A stretch of 51,071 nt of DNA. Origin: Chitinophagaceae bacterium. Its GTDB lineage: Bacteria; Bacteroidota; Bacteroidia; Chitinophagales; Chitinophagaceae. Location of the stretch: NCBI GenBank assembly GCA_019638595.1, contig JAHBTJ010000035.1, positions 1 to 51,071 of the forward strand, read 5' to 3'. The translations under genes were made by a program, and so were the position numbers. This document shows, piece by piece, positions 1 to 8,668 of this stretch. Within the stretch, counting starts at the first letter, position 1. Each line of letters opens with the position of its first letter. The notes under the pieces were generated by a model. The model made no database searches and was not told the origin of the DNA. It saw only the letters and a program-made list of their open reading frames with translations.

Positions 1-54
1 GACCATAAGTGTTCGAAACGTTATTTTGAAGGCTGCCATATCATCAATTTTATA

Positions 55-197
55 GCGTCATAGACGCGAAAGTTTGGTGGCAATTATAAAGTAACGTATT
101 GACAAAGCTCCGTAGGAGCGGCATTTTCGCAGGTTTCGAACGTTTATAGTCGCCGGAAGGCGACAGGAGAGGAGTGCTAAGCGAGGACGCTTAGCAC
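55..197. repeat. Array of four short perfect hairpins
   Basis: Four small stem-loops follow each other in non-coding DNA. GCGTC-ATA-GACGC lies at 55-67, GCTCC-GTA-GGAGC at 107-119, GTCGCC-GGAA-GGCGAC at 149-164, and a 10-bp stem GTGCTAAGCG with a 4-base loop at 174-197. A 9-base inverted pair, GTTCGAAAC at about 11-19 and GTTTCGAAC at about 132-140, brackets the first two. The layout resembles REP/BIME-type palindromic repeats. No open frame here is convincing, and there is no transposase nearby. Function is unknown. Confidence 0.7.
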
Positions 198-233
198 AGC
201 CATTGATCTTATTGATCTTGCACACTGTAAAAT

Positions 234-267
234 GTAAAAAGCGCCCGGTTAACCGAACGCTTTTTAC
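234..267 (-). terminator. Hairpin terminator of the S8 protease gene
   Basis: A 10-bp stem, GTAAAAAGCG pairing with CGCTTTTTAC, encloses the smaller palindrome CGGTTAACCG. It begins about 23 bases beyond the stop codon of the leftward protease gene, where a rho-independent terminator is expected. Read leftward, the stem itself supplies a run of U. Confidence 0.8.
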
Positions 268-289
268 AATAATATTAAAAACAAGGGTA

Positions 290-1993
290 TTATCCCTTAG
301 CCGATTTCTTGAGTTTTGATTTTGGCAATGGCTTGGGTTCGGACTGGGGTTTTTGATTTGTTTCGCCTGCCAGTTGCTGCGCATATTTTACAGCTTCGTA
401 TGCATTAATGATACCGCTCCATTTGCTCAGCTCCGATATATTCACATCTTCGTCCGTACCGGGCTTTTTTACTTTTGTATCATTAAACTGCGTGGCAGAT
501 TTTTCAATGGCTTCTTTGATCTGCTGTACGCTCAGCTCAGGAAAGTACGACATCAGCATAGCTGCAACACCCGCTGCAACAGGACTAGCCATACTGGTAC
601 CCTGCAGGTTACCATACTGGTTGCCGCCGGGCAGGGTAGAATAAATTTTAACGCCGGGAGCAAAAACATCTACTCCGCTCTTTCCATAGTTCGAAAAAGA
701 ACCGATCAACCCGCCGGTACCGGGATCACCGCTGGCGCCAATAGTAAGCCAGTTGCCTGCTTTGGCAGCCGTATCGTTATCGTAATAGGGGTTGGGGAAG
801 TTGTCGAAAATGTCAATGTCTTTTGAATCGTTACCTGCTGCGTGTACCAGCAATACTCCTTTTGATTCCGCGTATTTTACCGCGTCATCCACCCAGCTTT
901 TTTCGGGCGATACGCTTTTTCCAAAGCTCATGTTCACCACTTTCGCGCCATTGTCTACAGCATAGCGGATGGCATTGGCAATATCCTTATCGTGTTCATC
1001 TCCATCGGGGACCGCACGTAAGGTCATTATTTTTACGTTATCGGCTACGCCGTTTCCACCCAGGTTGTTGTTGCGTACCGCACCAATGATGCCTGAAACA
1101 TGCGTACCATGCATGGGAGTTCCTGCCATTACATCGTTGTTGCCGTAATACCGGTCATTAATATCGTCGTAATTGTCTTTTACTATTTCGCCCCTGTAGT
1201 CTTCGGGTTCTTTCAGCGCGGCTTCCGCTTTTGATTTTTCACCGCTGTAAAACTCATTGGTCATTTCCAGCAGCATTTTATTGGTTTTTTCCAATGCCTG
1301 GAAGCCCAGGAACAGTGCCATCAGGGTGCTTTTCGCTTTGCTTTCGTCGGTTGAGTTGGGTTTAAAGCGCTGCAGTTCGTCGCCATTGTATTCCTGCTTT
1401 TGCAGGCTTGCCTGTAAAATGCTATCCGCCCAGGGCATTTTTTCAACGATGTTTTTAAGGAACATTACATTCAGCGAGGCTTCTTTGGCATCGCCTTCTA
1501 TCAGCATTTTTACTTTCTGGTATAATTTAATTTCTTTGAGTTGCTCGGGTGTGGCAGTAGAATCTGCGGGCATGGAGTCGCCATATTTTTTCTTCAGCTT
1601 GTAATAAACCCTGGCTGCTTCGTACGAATCTTTATTCACATTCCGGCCATCTTGGCCACCCAAAAAATTCCAGCCGTATACATCGTCCACATATCCGTTT
1701 TTATCATCATCTATGCCGTTGCCCGGAATTTCCCCCGGGTTTCTCCATAATACCTGCTTTAAATCTTCATGCAGGGTATCTACTCCCGAATCTATCACAG
1801 CCACTACGACCGGTACGCTTTTTTTACCTTTTAAGAGTTCATTGTACGCCTTTTCCACTCCAATTCCATATACACCGTCTTTTTCATGGGTAAGCAGGTG
1901 CCAACCTTTGGGTACATCTTTTACCGCTGTTTGGGCCCAGCCAAAGGAATAAACAGATAACGCGAGGAGAATAAATAAGCTGGCTTTCTTCAT
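290..1993 (-). CDS. Secreted S8 (subtilisin-like) serine protease
   Basis: This 567-residue protein starts with a signal peptide (about residues 1-21, ending in GWAQ) and carries the full S8 triad. Asp68 is in VAVIDSGVDT, His295 in MHGTHVSG and Ser467 in GTSMASPVAAG; the oxyanion Asn388 is in HAAGND. The Asp-to-His spacing is about 227 residues, because a mostly helical, lysine-rich insert fills residues 100-280. In compact subtilisins this spacing is a few tens of residues. No T9SS sorting domain or transmembrane anchor is visible; the tail is lysine- and proline-rich. The protein is probably periplasmic or exported by an unseen signal. The gene is monocistronic, with a terminator at 234-267 and a candidate promoter at 2037-2079. 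Substrate is unknown. Confidence 0.93.
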   Translation of the reverse strand: MKKASLFILLALSVYSFGWAQTAVKDVPKGWHLLTHEKDGVYGIGVEKAYNELLKGKKSVPVVVAVIDSGVDTLHEDLKQVLWRNPGEIPGNGIDDDKNGYVDDVYGWNFLGGQDGRNVNKDSYEAARVYYKLKKKYGDSMPADSTATPEQLKEIKLYQKVKMLIEGDAKEASLNVMFLKNIVEKMPWADSILQASLQKQEYNGDELQRFKPNSTDESKAKSTLMALFLGFQALEKTNKMLLEMTNEFYSGEKSKAEAALKEPEDYRGEIVKDNYDDINDRYYGNNDVMAGTPMHGTHVSGIIGAVRNNNLGGNGVADNVKIMTLRAVPDGDEHDKDIANAIRYAVDNGAKVVNMSFGKSVSPEKSWVDDAVKYAESKGVLLVHAAGNDSKDIDIFDNFPNPYYDNDTAAKAGNWLTIGASGDPGTGGLIGSFSNYGKSGVDVFAPGVKIYSTLPGGNQYGNLQGTSMASPVAAGVAAMLMSYFPELSVQQIKEAIEKSATQFNDTKVKKPGTDEDVNISELSKWSGIINAYEAVKYAQQLAGETNQKPQSEPKPLPKSKLKKSAKG

Positions 1994-2036
1994 GTTTGAT
2001 TTTTTTGAATAGCAAATTTGAATAAAAAATTTTACT

Positions 2037-2079
2037 TACAGCTACCGGTCAACACATTTTGGCAAACACTTAGTGTTTG
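2037..2079 (-). promoter_or_regulatory. Candidate promoter and 17-bp palindrome upstream of the S8 protease
   Basis: Read leftward, TTTG (2066-2063) is followed after about 18 bases by TAGCTGTA (2044-2037), a partial match to the Bacteroidota TTTG/TAnnTTTG pair. The upstream box sits inside the palindrome CAAACACTTAGTGTTTG (2063-2079; 7-bp arms, 3-base centre). Related AAACACTTA words lie upstream of the neighbouring gene. The promoter call is inference; the palindrome is directly visible. Confidence 0.45.
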
Positions 2080-2110
2080 TTTCTCAATTGTTAAGTACAA
2101 GACGATAAAA

Positions 2111-2141
2111 AAAATGTCAGGGCTGTGTACCCTGACATTTT
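2111..2141 (-). terminator. Terminator of the TSP3-repeat protein gene
   Basis: A perfect 12-bp stem, AAAATGTCAGGG with CCCTGACATTTT, has a 7-base loop. Read leftward it is followed by a continuous U run. It lies 20 bases after the stop codon at 2161. Confidence 0.92.
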
Positions 2142-2160
2142 ATTATAATATTAACGCTTT

Positions 2161-3213
2161 TTAAAGCTTCAGGTGCATGTAAACTTTATTCTGTTCTTTC
2201 TCCACATTGTTTTCCCTGGTGGAAGTTACGACCTGGCTGCTGTTAACTCCCAGCTCTTTAAGATAAGAAACAAGATAGTTTATGTTGGTATTGTCTTTTG
2301 CAGCGCTTATCTCAACTTTTACTTCCTGCTGCCTGATCAGTATATCGGCAAACTGCAGTACAATATTAAAATCTTCGTTTGTTAAAACCGCGTCATTAAA
2401 GCTCAGGCTTGCCTGGCTGCTGAAATATTGCAGGTTTTTCTTTTGAGTATTCGCTTCGTTTTTTGCCTCAACAGCCTGTTCTTCAATGGTGGCAGGTATT
2501 GCTTCGTATGCAACCGCAGGGCATCCGCCATTTTCAGCTAAACCTGCTTCGCCCGGGCACCTGTCTTCTTCATCATTTACTCCATCTCCATCGCTGTCTG
2601 GTACAGGGCAACCTTCAAACCTTGCAACACCTGCAATGCCCTGGCATTTGTCTTCGTAATCATATATGCCATCACCATCAGAGTCAAGTGAAGCAGGGTC
2701 AGCGGTAATTGCCAGCTTATCGGCATTTACTGTTTCCACCGTATAGCTCATATTTTTCGTATCGTTCATTTCAGCCACTGCTTCAGCAGGTGCTTCAACT
2801 ACCTGCACGGTTTCAACAATGGCTTCCGTAGCTTCCACTGCTTCTATATTAGAAGCAACTTCTGCTTCAGGTAAAGCCTCTTCCTGTTCCGCTCTGTCAA
2901 TCTGTACCGGGGCTTCTGTGGCTTTTATATCAATAGAATTGATCTTTGCCAGCTCATGGTATGAAATGGTATTTTCTTCGCTAACAGAAGCCGGGAGCGT
3001 GTTCATATGTTTAACTGAGCGAACAATATTGTCTTCTCCTTCCATACCCGGGGTTTCCGCGAAAAATGAATTTGCCGGGCTGTTTTCCCTTGAAATGGTA
3101 GCTTCTGAAGTTAAAGCCTGCCCCAGGCTGTATGAATCGCTGTCAACAAGCGATTGAGCGCTGTAGTCGTAGATGATCAGTGCAGACAGAAGTACGGCAT
3201 CTATCTTTCTCAT
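2161..3213 (-). CDS. Thrombospondin type 3 repeat protein with degenerate OmpA-like tail
   Basis: This 350-residue protein has an alanine- and glutamate-rich, low-complexity middle (about residues 80-165). Two calcium-binding-type TSP3 repeats follow (DSDGDGIYDYEDKC and DSDGDGVNDEEDRC, about 176-235). The tail of about 100 residues resembles the next gene's OmpA peptidoglycan-binding domain but looks shortened. The EGHTDNTG region is reduced to AAKDNT, and the following helix with the conserved Arg appears to be missing. A beta-barrel is not evident. The N-terminus has a weak hydrophobic stretch, so export is probable but not certain. The gene looks like a divergent, reduced relative of its upstream neighbour, and its own terminator makes it a separate transcript. 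Function is unknown; a structural envelope role is a guess. Confidence 0.8.
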   Translation of the reverse strand: MRKIDAVLLSALIIYDYSAQSLVDSDSYSLGQALTSEATISRENSPANSFFAETPGMEGEDNIVRSVKHMNTLPASVSEENTISYHELAKINSIDIKATEAPVQIDRAEQEEALPEAEVASNIEAVEATEAIVETVQVVEAPAEAVAEMNDTKNMSYTVETVNADKLAITADPASLDSDGDGIYDYEDKCQGIAGVARFEGCPVPDSDGDGVNDEEDRCPGEAGLAENGGCPAVAYEAIPATIEEQAVEAKNEANTQKKNLQYFSSQASLSFNDAVLTNEDFNIVLQFADILIRQQEVKVEISAAKDNTNINYLVSYLKELGVNSSQVVTSTRENNVEKEQNKVYMHLKL

Positions 3214-3322
3214 AAAATTCTCTTTTTAGTTTACAAAGGGCGGATAGAGGATTTACTATCCAAAAAACGAATAAACACTTACTGATATTGCGGAAAACAC
3301 TTAGTTTGTTTCATGTTTCCCT

Positions 3323-3364
3323 ACAGGATATTGTAAACTGAAAACAGGATATTGTAACTGGAAA
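3323..3364. repeat. Tandem 21-bp direct repeat
   Basis: Two adjacent 21-base units both begin with ACAGGATATTGTAA; they differ only near their 3' ends. They lie about 110-150 bases upstream of the 3213 start codon, where paired operator sites could sit. A regulatory role is inferred. Confidence 0.6.
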
Positions 3365-3546
3365 TGCGTGAACTTTTTTGCAGTTGCTAATACTGCTTCA
3401 AAAGAATGTTATCAAAAGTGAAAGAAACAAAACCGGAAATTCACAGGAGTATTAATAACGTAAAGGTACATCGCCTAAGTGTTATTTGCAATAGAAGGAG
3501 CGGGATATTATCACATGGTAAGCATGTTGTTAATTGTTGATATTAT

Positions 3547-3592
3547 AAAATGTAAAAGGCTTTTCCCTGGTTGGAAAAGCCTTTTACATTTT
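3547..3592 (-). terminator. Terminator of the OmpA-family gene
   Basis: A perfect 20-bp stem has arms at 3547-3566 and 3573-3592, a 6-base loop and A/T-rich outer ends. It lies 17 bases beyond the stop codon at 3609. It is among the strongest hairpins in the window. Confidence 0.95.
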
Positions 3593-3608
3593 CGGTTATA
3601 CTATACTG

Positions 3609-5126
3609 TTAGTATCTTACTTTGAATGCAACACGCCTGTTTTTGGCACGTCCTGCTTCCGTATTATTATCAGCTATCGGATGCTCGGATCCAAATCCTG
3701 AAGCAGTTAACCTTTCCGGCTCTACTCCTTTTTTAACCAGGTACATTTTAATTGCCAGGGCGCGTTTGCCTGATAATATCTGGTTGTGCCTAACAGCGCC
3801 GGTGTTGTCGGTATGTCCTTCAATATCCAGCTTTATTTCAGGATTATTGATCAGGATATCGGCAATCCGGTCGAGTGACGCGTTAGAAGTGGATTTAATA
3901 TTATCGCTGTTTACATCGAACAGGATGCTACGTGCGGCCTTATTGATATTATCAATCATGTCTTTTTCGATGTCGGGACATCCGTTCTGCTCTTTTTTAC
4001 CGGGTTTAAGCGGGCATTTATCCTCGTCGTCGTTCACTCCATCCATATCTGTATCAGGCGCCGGACAACCTTTGTATTTACTGCTTCCAATAATGGCCGG
4101 GCACTCATCCTCTTCATCATTTATACCGTCGTTGTCTGTGTCGGGTACAGGGCATCCGTCATATCTTGGTGAACCCGCCACGTCCGGACATTTATCTTCT
4201 TCATCGCTTACGCCATCGTTATCCTTATCAGGTGCGGGACAGCCCAGCAGTTTGCTGATACCAGCCACGTCGGGGCATTTATCCTGCATGTCAGGAATGC
4301 CATCTCCGTCTGTATCGGGGCACCCCCCGGTGGCGGCCGTTCCATTTTCACCGTTGCACTTGTCAATTTTATCGGGCACGCCGTCTCCATCACTGTCTTT
4401 AGCATCTGCCTTCAGCTTGGCAGATTTTGATTTGGTAACCCATACTACCAGGGTAGCGCCATACGACTGGTGCCTGAATGAACCGCTGTATTCGGCTTTA
4501 TAAAAATCGGATAAGCTCCGGTTGTAGTTTGCCGTTAGCATAATGCGGTCATTAAAGTCAAATCCCGCAAGAGCATTCATTCCATAGTCCAGCTTGTTAT
4601 ATTGGTGAACATTGTCCCCGGTTGCCAGTTTGTTATCATATGTTGTCAGTTCGCCGGAAGCGTTGTAATATTGGTAAGAGGCTTTTTGAGTGAGATTATA
4701 ACCGGCATATCCCCCCGCACCAAGTATGAATCTTACCCTGGAAGTTAAAGGTATGCGATATACCAGGTGTACCGGAAGTTCTAGGTATCCTAATTTCCAG
4801 GAAGAAATAATAGATGATGTATCGGAATGGAATGATTTGGCTGAATCGTATGATCTCGCGAAGTTCCTGCCTTTTGTTGTATACAATAAGGAAGCCTGAA
4901 CAGCCCAGTTCGCTTTTTTATCAAGCGCGAATTCCGAGAATAACCCGGCATGAAAACCTGAATAGGGAGTATAATAGTTCCCAAACTGCTGCTTCCAATT
5001 GGGCAGACTATTTTTTTCTATCACCGTGGAATTGTGAACACCGCCACCCAGTCCGAATTTGACCTGTGCGTATATAATATTGAAAATTAACAGGTTAACC
5101 GATAGGAGTAGATATATTTTTTTCAT
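3609..5126 (-). CDS. OmpA-family outer membrane protein with five TSP3 repeats
   Basis: This 505-residue protein has three parts. A signal peptide (about 1-20, ending in IIYAQ) leads into an N-terminal beta-barrel-like region (about 21-230). A stalk of five thrombospondin type 3 repeats follows (about 240-385), each with D-x-D-x-DG and paired cysteines. The C-terminal OmpA peptidoglycan-binding domain (about 390-505) shows the classic EGHTDNTG, LSGKRA and GRAKNRRV motifs. It should anchor the outer membrane to peptidoglycan, with the calcium-binding stalk as a spacer. It has its own terminator (3547-3592) and a well-formed candidate promoter just upstream. The adjacent shorter TSP3 protein looks like a reduced relative. 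The assignment is secure at family level; the specific role is unknown. Confidence 0.92.
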   Translation of the reverse strand: MKKIYLLLSVNLLIFNIIYAQVKFGLGGGVHNSTVIEKNSLPNWKQQFGNYYTPYSGFHAGLFSEFALDKKANWAVQASLLYTTKGRNFARSYDSAKSFHSDTSSIISSWKLGYLELPVHLVYRIPLTSRVRFILGAGGYAGYNLTQKASYQYYNASGELTTYDNKLATGDNVHQYNKLDYGMNALAGFDFNDRIMLTANYNRSLSDFYKAEYSGSFRHQSYGATLVVWVTKSKSAKLKADAKDSDGDGVPDKIDKCNGENGTAATGGCPDTDGDGIPDMQDKCPDVAGISKLLGCPAPDKDNDGVSDEEDKCPDVAGSPRYDGCPVPDTDNDGINDEEDECPAIIGSSKYKGCPAPDTDMDGVNDDEDKCPLKPGKKEQNGCPDIEKDMIDNINKAARSILFDVNSDNIKSTSNASLDRIADILINNPEIKLDIEGHTDNTGAVRHNQILSGKRALAIKMYLVKKGVEPERLTASGFGSEHPIADNNTEAGRAKNRRVAFKVRY

Positions 5127-5141
5127 ACTAACGGGTTAGTT

Positions 5142-5184
5142 CAAAGGATAATTTTGACTTATACACAGCAAATAACGCTTAGGG
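5142..5184 (-). promoter_or_regulatory. Candidate promoter of the OmpA-family gene
   Basis: Read leftward, CCTAAGCGTTATTTGC (5183-5168) carries a TTTG box. About 18 bases on comes TATCCTTTG (5150-5142), close to TAnnTTTG. The leader would be short, about 10 bases to the ATG at 5126. The upstream half matches the motif seen before several other genes in the window. Confidence 0.5.
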
Positions 5185-5230
5185 AACGTTAATATTATTG
5201 AGGTTCAGTTGATTCTGGTAGAATTTGCTT

Positions 5231-5362
5231 TCAGCTATCGGCTGTCAGCAATGGGCTGTGAGCTATCAGCAATTTATGGTTTGTGGTTTTTTGTTTGTAG
5301 TTGACAAAAACCACAAACCTGAAACTTGTACCCTGTAACTAAATAACTCACAACTCATAGCC
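5231..5362. repeat. Dispersed intergenic repeat, copy 1
   Basis: This copy starts with several AGCTATCAGC-like words and continues as T/G-rich sequence. A perfect inverted pair of 14 bases (arms 5278-5291 and 5306-5319) has a 14-base loop, and a GAAACTTGTACCCTGTAAC-type tail follows. The same parts recur at 21.6, 25.5, 29.3, 35.6, 40.6 and 46.3 kb. Confidence 0.75.
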
Positions 5363-5444
5363 AATACCCCCTTTATTTCCAAAAAAAAATATTCACGTTT
5401 CACGGGGAACATGTGGATAACTCCTTCATTTGTAGGGAGGTTTT

Positions 5445-6971
5445 CTACAAATTGAAATGGATGCCCTGGGCAAGCGGCAGTGCGGATGACCAGTTAATGG
5501 TGTTTGTTTGACGTCGCATATAATTTTTCCAGGCATCGCTTCCGCTTTCCCTTCCCCCGCCGGTTTCTTTTTCTCCTCCAAAGGCGCCGCCGATCTCCGC
5601 GCCACTGGTACCTATATTTACATTGGCAATGCCGCAATCGCTTCCTTCGGCCGATAAGAAAAGCTCCGATTCCCTGATATTCAGGGTCATAATGGAGGAA
5701 GATAGCCCCTGGGGTACACTGTTTTGAATAGCAATGGCTTCTTCAATTGTTTTATAGGGCATTATATACAGTATTGGTGCAAAGGTTTCGTGCTGAACAA
5801 TGCGGTATTGCGGTTGTACTTCTGCTATGCAGGGCTTTACATAACAGCCGCTTTTAAAAGGCTCTCCTTCCAGTATGGCGCCTTCTACCACAAACCTGCC
5901 CCCTTCGGCTTTACACTTTTCAATGGCTTCGAGGTAAGATCTTACGGCAGCCTGGTCTATTAATGGGCCAACGTGGTTGTTTTCATCCAACGGGTCGCCA
6001 ATCCGTAACTGGTCGTATGCATTTACCAGCTTTTCCCTGAATTGCTCATAAATGCTTTCATGAATGATCAGCCGCCTGGTGCTGGTGCATCTTTGTCCCG
6101 CTGTTCCCACCGCTCCAAATACGCTGGCTACGAGGGCAATATCCAGGTCGGCGTCTTTCGAAATGATGATAGCATTGTTGCCGCCCAGTTCAAGAAGGCT
6201 TTTGCCTAATCTTTCAGCTACCGATCTTGCCACCGCTTTCCCCATCGTAGTGGAGCCGGTTGCTGAAATTAATGGGATCCGGCCATCGGAAGCCATAGAT
6301 GCTCCAATCTGTTTATCTCCAATAATAATACATGCAACTCCCTCAGGAACATTGTTTTGAGAAAATACATCTGCAATTAAATGTTGAACAGCGATGGCGC
6401 ATAAAGGTGTTTTTTCGGAGGGTTTCCAAATGCAGGTATTGCCACATATCCAGGCAAGGGCGGCATTCCAGCTCCATACGGCAACAGGAAAGTTAAAGGC
6501 AGATATAATTCCTACCGCCCCCAGCGGGTGCCATTGCTCATACATCCTGTGGGCTGGTCTTTCGCTATGCATGCTCAATCCATATAACTGCCGCGATAGT
6601 CCCACTGCAAAATCGCATATATCTATCATTTCCTGTACTTCTCCCAATCCTTCCTGCAGGCTTTTTCCCATTTCGTACGATACCAGCCGGCCCAGGTCAT
6701 CTTTATACGACCTTAATTTTTCCCCGATCTGCCTCACTATTTCTCCCCGTTTGGGGGCTGGCCACTTTCTCCAGGTTAAAAAAGCCTCGTTCGCTTTTCT
6801 TACTACGGCTTCGTAGCCATTATTATCGGCGCAGAAAACGCTGGCTATCAGGGCTCCGTCTACCGGGGAATAAGAGGGGATGATGGCGCCGGAAGAGCCT
6901 ATCCAATATTGCCCTGTTGATACACCCTGGTTTACCGAGCTGATCCTGAGCTTTTCAATAAAATCACTCAT
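5445..6971 (-). CDS. ALDH7-type aldehyde dehydrogenase (aminoadipate-semialdehyde family)
   Basis: This NAD(P)-dependent aldehyde dehydrogenase has 508 residues from the ATG at 6971. A TTG eight codons upstream is possible but less likely. The catalytic Cys is about residue 295 (GTAGQRCTS) and the general-base Glu about 261 (LLELGGNN). The C-terminal EIGGAFGGEKETGGGRESGS and the following YMRRQTNT are typical of the antiquitin/ALDH7 group, which oxidises alpha-aminoadipate semialdehyde (piperideine-6-carboxylate) in lysine breakdown. That substrate is inferred from family resemblance; no lysine-catabolism gene is adjacent. The enzyme is cytoplasmic and apparently monocistronic. Confidence 0.9.
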   Translation of the reverse strand: MSDFIEKLRISSVNQGVSTGQYWIGSSGAIIPSYSPVDGALIASVFCADNNGYEAVVRKANEAFLTWRKWPAPKRGEIVRQIGEKLRSYKDDLGRLVSYEMGKSLQEGLGEVQEMIDICDFAVGLSRQLYGLSMHSERPAHRMYEQWHPLGAVGIISAFNFPVAVWSWNAALAWICGNTCIWKPSEKTPLCAIAVQHLIADVFSQNNVPEGVACIIIGDKQIGASMASDGRIPLISATGSTTMGKAVARSVAERLGKSLLELGGNNAIIISKDADLDIALVASVFGAVGTAGQRCTSTRRLIIHESIYEQFREKLVNAYDQLRIGDPLDENNHVGPLIDQAAVRSYLEAIEKCKAEGGRFVVEGAILEGEPFKSGCYVKPCIAEVQPQYRIVQHETFAPILYIMPYKTIEEAIAIQNSVPQGLSSSIMTLNIRESELFLSAEGSDCGIANVNIGTSGAEIGGAFGGEKETGGGRESGSDAWKNYMRRQTNTINWSSALPLAQGIHFNL

Positions 6972-7333
6972 GGTGGTTGTGTTTATTACCTGCAATATAC
7001 GGCTATTGGCGCGCTCTTTTTAATAGTATCATCCATTCCCGTTAACATACATTAACCACGTAAACGGTATTGTTTGATGTATGATACTAAACGCTATAAA
7101 GCCGCAATTTATCGGTGAAAAATTATGAGGTGCGAAAATAATTCGCCTACTTTGCATTACTAAATCATTTCAAAATATCCCCGACTAACCTGTTTTCAGC
7201 AGGTTTTCTACTTCCAGTACCATCCTCAGATTCACCCCATCCTCTATATCGCTTTGAACAGCCGTACCGAAGTTTAATCAGGTTCCAACCTTCTATGAAA
7301 CCGAGTATTGTTTACTTGATTAAATCAACAGAA
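6972..7333. other. Intergenic region, no gene seen
   Basis: Two divergent genes start from this stretch. It contains a 9-bp inverted repeat, TAGTATCAT (7024-7032) with ATGATACTA (7081-7089). It also has a TACTTTGCA sequence near 7149 that could be part of a rightward promoter, and a short AACCTG...CAGGTT hairpin (7187-7205). None is strong alone. Confidence 0.4.
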
Positions 7334-7837
7334 ATGAAAACTTCTTTACGTACCCGGTTTTGTTCTTTGTTCATTGTTTTTTCGCTTGTAGCGCTGGCAG
7401 CTAAAGCAGATGGTGGTGCTGTTCGTCCCGCCCAGTTCAATCTCAATGCTTTTGTAAAAGCTTCTGTTAACTTTATGGGCGGCAAATCGTCAAAGGCAGA
7501 CGCGATGCTGGAAAACCTGAAGTCGAAAAGAGCTGACAGGATTTGTGTATGCGAGATCATGGAATTACAAAACAACAACGCAGAATTTACAGATGTGGCG
7601 GTTTTTGCGGAAAAGATCAATAACGGCGATATGGGAAAAGGCTATAAAACAGCCGAAAGGGAAATAATTAAGGAGAAAAAACAAATGAAAGCCCGTTTTT
7701 TTGATGAAGTAAAAGTGAATACCAAAATAGCCGTTGCTACCGACTGCCTGAGCTTATATATGAAACTTCGCCAGGATACCCACGGCTTAAAAATATATGA
7801 TATCCTGGACGCCGATGCAAGGTCTGCCATTAAATAG
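7334..7837 (+). CDS. Small secreted protein of unknown function
   Basis: The start is placed at the ATG at 7334, because translation from there begins with a clean signal peptide (MKTSLRTRFCSLFIVFSLVA, cleavage near AKA). The frame opens 13 codons earlier. The mature part of about 143 residues is basic, with several lysine-rich helices and three cysteines. I do not recognise a domain. It is a lone plus-strand gene converging on panB 15 bases away. Confidence 0.65.
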   Translation: MKTSLRTRFCSLFIVFSLVALAAKADGGAVRPAQFNLNAFVKASVNFMGGKSSKADAMLENLKSKRADRICVCEIMELQNNNAEFTDVAVFAEKINNGDMGKGYKTAEREIIKEKKQMKARFFDEVKVNTKIAVATDCLSLYMKLRQDTHGLKIYDILDADARSAIK

Positions 7838-7852
7838 CCGGCTCCGGTCGTT

Positions 7853-8668
7853 TTAATATTGTTCTGTTGCGCTTGGAAAAGCACCTTTTTTTACATCATT
7901 AATATATTGTTGAACCGCTCCTGAAACAACTTCGTTTAAATTGAGATACTGCCGCAGGAAACGAGGCTTGAATTCAGAAGTAATACCTAACATATCATGC
8001 ATAACCAATACTTGCCCGTCGCAATAGCCGCCCGCACCAATGCCAATGGTAGGAATGTGCAGGCTTGCGCTTACGTTCTTAGCCAGCATAGCGGGGATCT
8101 TTTCCAGTACGAGGGCAAAGCACCCGGCTTCTTCCAGCAGGCGGGCGTCACGCTGGAGCTTTTCGGCTTCCGCTTCTTCTTTCGCTCTAACAGTATAGGT
8201 GCCAAACTTATAGATAGACTGGGGCGTTAAACCCAGGTGCCCCATTACCGGCACACCTGCAGAAATGATCCTTTTAATGGATTCGATCACTTCTTCGCCG
8301 CCTTCGAGCTTAACAGCGTGGGCGCCGGTTTCTTTCATAATGCGTATAGTGGAATTGAGGGCTTCCTTGGAGTTACCCTGGTAAGCTCCGAAAGGAAGAT
8401 CTACCACTACCAAACACCGTTTGGCCCCTCTTACTACCGATGCCGCATGGTAGATCATTTGATCTAAGGTAATAGGCAGGGTGGTTTCGTGCCCGGCCAT
8501 TACATTGCTGGCCGAATCGCCTACCAGTATAATATCTATCCCCGCGCTGTCTATAAGCTTTGCAAAAGAATAATCGTATGAAGTAAGCATGGCTATTTTT
8601 TCGCCATTTGCTTTCATTTTTTGAATGGTGTGGGTCGTAATTCTTTTTATATCTTTATTAACGCTCAT
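7853..8668 (-). CDS. panB: 3-methyl-2-oxobutanoate hydroxymethyltransferase
   Basis: PanB transfers a hydroxymethyl group from 5,10-methylene-tetrahydrofolate to alpha-ketoisovalerate, giving ketopantoate, the first committed step of pantothenate synthesis. At 271 residues it is full length. It has the family motifs [20 protein letters not shown] with a metal-binding Asp, [27 protein letters not shown] and [15 protein letters not shown]. Its ATG overlaps the stop of the upstream ppx-like gene in an ATGA arrangement, so the two are very probably co-transcribed. panC and panD lie 5-6 kb upstream on the same strand rather than beside it. The call is firm. Confidence 0.97.
   Translation of the reverse strand: MSVNKDIKRITTHTIQKMKANGEKIAMLTSYDYSFAKLIDSAGIDIILVGDSASNVMAGHETTLPITLDQMIYHAASVVRGAKRCLVVVDLPFGAYQGNSKEALNSTIRIMKETGAHAVKLEGGEEVIESIKRIISAGVPVMGHLGLTPQSIYKFGTYTVRAKEEAEAEKLQRDARLLEEAGCFALVLEKIPAMLAKNVSASLHIPTIGIGAGGYCDGQVLVMHDMLGITSEFKPRFLRQYLNLNEVVSGAVQQYINDVKKGAFPSATEQY

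Larger units (their letters stand above)
3214..3608. other. Intergenic region with AAACACTTA words and a tandem repeat
   Basis: No gene is supported here. The stretch holds AAACACTTA words at about 3273 and 3295 upstream of the 3213 start, a 21-bp tandem duplication at 3323-3364, an inverted copy of the TGCAAATAACACTTAGG motif at 3474-3490, and the terminator of the next gene at 3547-3592. Confidence 0.6.

Noticed and set aside
58-384. 108-codon minus-strand frame at the window start
   Set aside because: It runs through the hairpin array and the terminator into the S8 protease gene; composition is unlike the coding genes here.
3622-4503. 293-codon plus-strand frame opposite the OmpA/TSP3 gene
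   Set aside because: It is the antisense of the Asp/Gly-rich TSP3 repeats, giving Ser/Leu/Pro-rich repeats with no signal or domain; the minus-strand OmpA frame explains the sequence fully.
6972-6995. Upstream TTG start for the aldehyde dehydrogenase
   Set aside because: It adds only eight residues (MQVINTTT) before a natural ATG, and the family N-terminus is matched from MSDFIEK.
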